From Ruminococcus sp. (GTDB taxonomy: Bacteria; Bacillota_A; Clostridia; Oscillospirales; Ruminococcaceae), in NCBI RefSeq assembly GCF_024684275.1, contig NZ_JAIKXF010000131.1, positions 1 to 8,572 of the forward strand: DNA of 8,572 nucleotides. Reading direction: 5' to 3'. Positions 7,501 through 8,572 of the stretch are shown piece after piece (position 1 is the first letter of the stretch; each line of letters starts with the position of its first letter). Below the pieces are notes generated by a model. The model saw only the letters and a list, made by a program, of their open reading frames with translations, did not search any database and was not told where the DNA came from. The position numbers were made by a program, and so were the translations under genes.

Positions 7501-8027
7501 CGTCATCTACAATAACAGTAGCAACTACCACTACAACAACCAAGACATCAACAGCCGCAGTTACCACAACAACTACTACGACTACAACTGTTAAACCGAT
7601 TGCAACTACCACAACAGCTTCTACAACTACAACTGCTAAACCGACTGCAACTACCACAACAGCTTCTACAACTGCTAAACCTACAGCAACTACCTCAACA
7701 GCTTCTACAACTACAACTGTTCAGTCAACGACCGTAAACACAACTACCGCTTCGACAACCACTACAACTGTACCTGCTACTAAAAAAGTGCTCGGAGATA
7801 TAGACGGAAACGGCATACTCGACGCAGTTGATGCTTCAAAGATACTCGGCAGCTATGCTAAGTATTCAACTGGTTCGAAAGCTCCAACAGAAGGCGATTT
7901 AGCCGTATGTGATGTAAACAAGGACGGCTATATAGATGCAGTAGATGCATCTAAAGTACTTGCGTTTTACGCACATACATCTACAGGTGGAAAACTTACT
8001 TTTGAAGAGTTTATAAAAATCAAGTAA
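4509..8027 (+). CDS. Secreted BspA-like LRR / LCAT-like lipase / dockerin fusion protein
   Basis: This 1172-residue protein has no family name I know. It starts with a signal peptide (MKLKIKK, then a hydrophobic core). A short beta-type cap at about 44-98 leads into about 11 DUF285/BspA-like repeats of 26 residues at 106-392, with consensus LDLSSFDTSNVTNMxxMF. Such repeats usually form surface-exposed recognition solenoids. An alpha/beta-hydrolase of LCAT/PGAP1 type follows at about 462-836: PGIMGS (470-475) for the oxyanion region, SYDFR (558-562), nucleophile Ser594 in AHSMGG, Asp792 in GDGTVP and His820 in NTHLG. The triad is intact, so ester or lipid hydrolysis is expected, but the substrate is unknown. 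A beta-rich domain (about 843-985) has an Asp-rich, possibly calcium-binding DNDGDG segment near 967-976. A Thr-rich linker (about 993-1091) and a canonical two-loop dockerin (1094-1172; D1097/D1099/N1101/D1105/D1108 and D1135/N1137/D1139/D1143/D1146) follow. AGAGG lies about 10 bases before the ATG. The LRR and lipase parts are AT-rich compared with the dockerin. Confidence 0.88.
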   Translation: MKLKIKKAVAAMLSMTIICSTMTPRIDSRILLKPELIADAANSCASFDEATGTLTLSGNVVKEEVQAWAGNQNVKKVTCAEGTVLPADCSYLFRRIDGRYTAYFYAEELDFSNADTSRVTNMQCMFWGCINLRNINLTDFDTSNVTNMSNMFAACKKLEYVDLTGFDTKNVTDMSSMFLACNSLKELDLSSFDTSNVQQMGSMFCDCENIEYLDLKTFNFENVTSMEYMFNNCFKLEHIDFDNEIDTSKVTNMSSMFHGCLELQSLDLSNFDTGNVTNMEDMLDGIRLTVLDVSSFDTSNVTNMAFMFCGCPNLESIYGLDHFDTSNVEDMHGMFYCSKLLKSLDLSSFDTSNVTNMEYMFGQCKSIRALDLSTFDTSKVIYMYEMFAYCDSLKKIFVSDKWTTKSLILDDRYHDESEIFRDDTNLVGGNGTRYDPSCKGYEMACIDTPETPGYLTSVKDINNTPIILIPGIMGSRLFIDPNCNIRFWDPEIHPIFKDREVEIFQTGLNQKDVYVKNVYVNQNTLDESKREYGAREKMKTFVDRLCTDYPNRPVYVFSYDFRKSNVDSAERLNELIETLCPSNTNKKVDIIAHSMGGIVASQYYKKYGDDKLNNVITCATPYEGAPKIINVQYSGDVLDKWYENWYLQSIGLDTEAIKKFVTTSQLVPTERYFNELRRIHNAFPDIIPMQEYDGFSNVYPIKSFENYKNYLKAIFEIDDKSTAIENAINFQKSLLGVSDCNCLYDYEKAYFVIGKNIKTISSMDFAYDETGSWEGLGPKYYLINLNYTNNGDGTVPYLSASMLSKLDPDSDNVEAFKNTHLGLLQDKDVIEWIEKILDGKPAPVKSSVSTPSPYAVIRVACPVDVEISDGNDILSSVDGAESFDASFGRLDLIGRNNEIKMICMDEDTNLDINLTGTGTGTMDYTIQHYSADEKLLDERTFENVPITDKTIIKTKADNNEVTVLSIDNDGDGVVDDTWTAKKDEIIKCSDSEKTETITSSTITVATTTTTTKTSTAAVTTTTTTTTTVKPIATTTTASTTTTAKPTATTTTASTTAKPTATTSTASTTTTVQSTTVNTTTASTTTTTVPATKKVLGDIDGNGILDAVDASKILGSYAKYSTGSKAPTEGDLAVCDVNKDGYIDAVDASKVLAFYAHTSTGGKLTFEEFIKIK
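4824..5684 (+). repeat. About 11 in-gene 78-base repeats encoding DUF285 units
   Basis: A 78-base period, 26 codons, repeats across this stretch. For example, TTTTGA of the FDT motif recurs exactly 78 bases apart at 4925 and 5003. Each unit encodes L-x-x-L-D-L-S-x-F-D-T-S-N-V-T-N-M-x-x-M-F plus a Cys-containing turn. Units differ enough to show age, although the stretch GATACAAG(C/T)AATGTTAC recurs nearly unchanged. Two units are one residue longer and one has lost its Met-Phe and Cys positions (around 5347-5370). A partial twelfth unit follows. Confidence 0.85.
7490..7785 (+). repeat. Thr-rich linker region with internal DNA tandem repeats
   Basis: This stretch encodes an approximately 100-residue Thr/Ala/Lys-Pro linker of the kind that joins catalytic modules to dockerins and is often glycosylated. 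Within it, imperfect units starting with AAACC(G/T) lie at 7593-7637 (45 bases), 7638-7676 (39 bases) and 7677-7721 (45 bases). Each encodes a variant of KPTATTTTASTTTT. The middle unit lacks two Thr codons. Such repeats expand and contract by slippage, so linker length may vary between strains. Confidence 0.8.
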
Positions 8028-8441
8028 AATCCTAGTACCTTTGTAAGCATCAAATATGAGTCACGTAGGATACAAAATACACTTGTCAGTATTATAACAT
8101 GACTCCTACCATGCAGAAAGACTGCAAAACAATAGATTTGAGGACGGCTCTCGCCGTCCTCTATATAAACTATATAACCTCAAAACACGGTATATACAAA
8201 ACTATCCTTACCACTTTTACCACTTTTTTCACGCAAAAGTTTTTCCAGGAACAAAAAAAGTCCTCAAAGTCGATTGGGGAGTTTGGATAAATCGTTTCCG
8301 TGATATTTCCGTTATTGCGAAAAATTACGATGTATATTTGAAGTGAACTGTGCAAACACTGCAGTTAGAAAATGGCTAAAAATAGGGGAGTATGTGAACT
8401 GAGAGAAACAATGAAGTTATGTCATTCTATTCTGGCAGTGT
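8028..8441. other. Downstream region without a convincing gene
   Basis: These 414 bases hold a perfect hairpin at 8140-8161 but no recognisable domain or ribosome binding site. Short overlapping ORFs of 61-63 codons exist on both strands (8099-8290 and 8170-8355) and look like chance readings of a low-complexity segment. That segment, 8206-8290, contains the direct repeat TACCACTTTTACCACTTTT followed by A- and T-rich runs. It may be a dispersed intergenic repeat or a decayed gene remnant, but a single window cannot show this. Confidence 0.6.
8140..8161 (+). terminator. Possible terminator hairpin downstream of the lipase-dockerin gene
   Basis: GAGGACGGC (8140-8148) and GCCGTCCTC (8153-8161) make an exact 9-bp GC-rich stem around TCTC, 112 bases after the stop codon. 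It is followed by TATATAAACTATATAA, not a run of Ts, so intrinsic termination would be inefficient. It is still the best candidate 3' end for the lipase mRNA. It may alternatively be a 3' stabilising stem. Confidence 0.5.
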
Positions 8442-8476
8442 GGGGGTCAGGGGTTCGAATCCCCTATGCTCCACCA
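8442..8476 (+). pseudogene. Orphan 3' end of a tRNA-Ala gene, candidate attachment site
   Basis: The T-arm AGGGG-TTCGAAT-CCCCT (8449-8465) is complete and perfectly paired. It is followed by the 3' acceptor strand ATGCTCC (8466-8472), discriminator A and encoded CCA (8474-8476). ATGCTCC is the typical 3' acceptor strand of bacterial tRNA-Ala, whose 5' partner GGGGCAT makes the G3-U70 identity pair. The preceding GGGGGTC also fits the variable region. No tRNA-Ala 5' half, D-arm or proper anticodon arm lies upstream. Tyrosine-recombinase elements that integrate in tRNA genes leave exactly such a 3' copy at one junction, so this may be an att site. A decayed tRNA is the alternative. Confidence 0.7.
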
Positions 8477-8485
8477 TTTTAAAGG

Positions 8486-8529
8486 CTCGGGAATGGCTAT
8501 ATATAGCCATTCCCGAGTTTCGCTTTTTT
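8486..8529 (+). terminator. Very strong intrinsic terminator after the tRNA-Ala fragment
   Basis: CTCGGGAATGGCTATA (8486-8501) and its exact complement (8502-8517) form a perfect 32-base palindrome, in practice a 14-bp stem with a TATA loop. TTTCGC and six Ts (8524-8529) follow. It begins 10 bases after the CCA, as expected for the native terminator of an intact tRNA gene, which suggests the sequence right of the fragment is original tRNA-flanking DNA. Confidence 0.88.
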
Positions 8530-8542
8530 GAGAAAAAGGCGG

Positions 8543-8564
8543 TTGTTCTTTATTTGTTCTTTAT
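8543..8564. repeat. Perfect tandem duplication of an 11-base unit
   Basis: TTGTTCTTTAT occurs twice in direct succession (8543-8553 and 8554-8564). It follows the terminator. It could be simple slippage, or paired binding sites for a regulator of whatever follows beyond the window. Confidence 0.7.
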
Positions 8565-8572
8565 TAAATGAT

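Noticed and set aside
7292..7657. 121-codon minus-strand ORF rich in Val
   Set aside because: The Val runs are the reverse reading of Thr codons in the lipase-dockerin linker.
7593..7721. CRISPR-like repeat array
   Set aside because: The repeats are in frame, encode a Thr-rich linker, and have no distinct spacers.
8099..8355. Short overlapping ORFs of 61-63 codons on both strands
   Set aside because: No ribosome binding sites or domains, and the translations come from A/T runs and the direct TACCACTTTT repeat.
8385..8476. Functional tRNA or tmRNA gene
   Set aside because: The T-arm and acceptor 3' strand are perfect, but the D-arm, U8 and U33 are missing and the 5' acceptor strand has a mismatch. 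Only the 3' part is supported. tmRNA ends usually have a different acceptor strand.

Overview
The window looks like chromosome of a cellulosome-forming, low-to-medium GC Clostridium-class bacterium, most likely a fibre-degrading Ruminococcus close to R. flavefaciens or R. champanellensis. The main evidence is two large secreted proteins that each end in a Thr-rich linker and a dockerin. One dockerin has the 'MADAVLIMQ..ANPNKYG' form typical of R. flavefaciens-type enzymes, and the other has the 'DAVDASK(I/V)L..YA..STG' form. The promoters are strong sigma-A types and the ribosome binding sites are GGAGG-like. The genus assignment is an inference from family knowledge.

Layout. Positions 1-140 are the outer end of an IS66-family insertion sequence that runs out of the window to the left: a GTAAGCGCC terminus and the first codons of a tnpA-like ORF on the minus strand. 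Next come a terminator-like hairpin, a consensus promoter overlapped downstream by a LexA-like box, and a complete SRAP-family (YedK/HMCES) gene at 260-946. Two facing terminators separate it from a minus-strand gene (1077-4019) for a CBM4-Ig-GH9-dockerin protein. That protein's GH9 domain has lost the recognisable catalytic motifs. A 489-base divergent intergenic region carries one promoter for this gene and one for the plus-strand gene at 4509-8027. The second gene encodes an unusual secreted protein: about 11 BspA-like (DUF285) repeats, an LCAT/PGAP1-like serine lipase/esterase domain with an intact Ser-Asp-His triad, a beta-rich domain, a long Thr-rich linker and a dockerin. The last 545 bases contain no convincing gene. 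They hold a perfect GC-rich hairpin, an orphan 3' end of a tRNA-Ala gene and a very strong intrinsic terminator.

How it fits together. The two large genes are divergently transcribed and both products should be exported and docked onto scaffoldins. Their different dockerin types suggest different cohesin partners. One probably acts as a cellulose-binding, perhaps non-hydrolytic, GH9 protein; the other combines a recognition or adhesion array with an ester hydrolase. The SRAP gene is an unrelated DNA-damage-tolerance gene, probably under SOS control. The IS end on the left and the tRNA 3' fragment on the right suggest that this is a rearranged, possibly island-like, part of the genome, although no integrase is visible.
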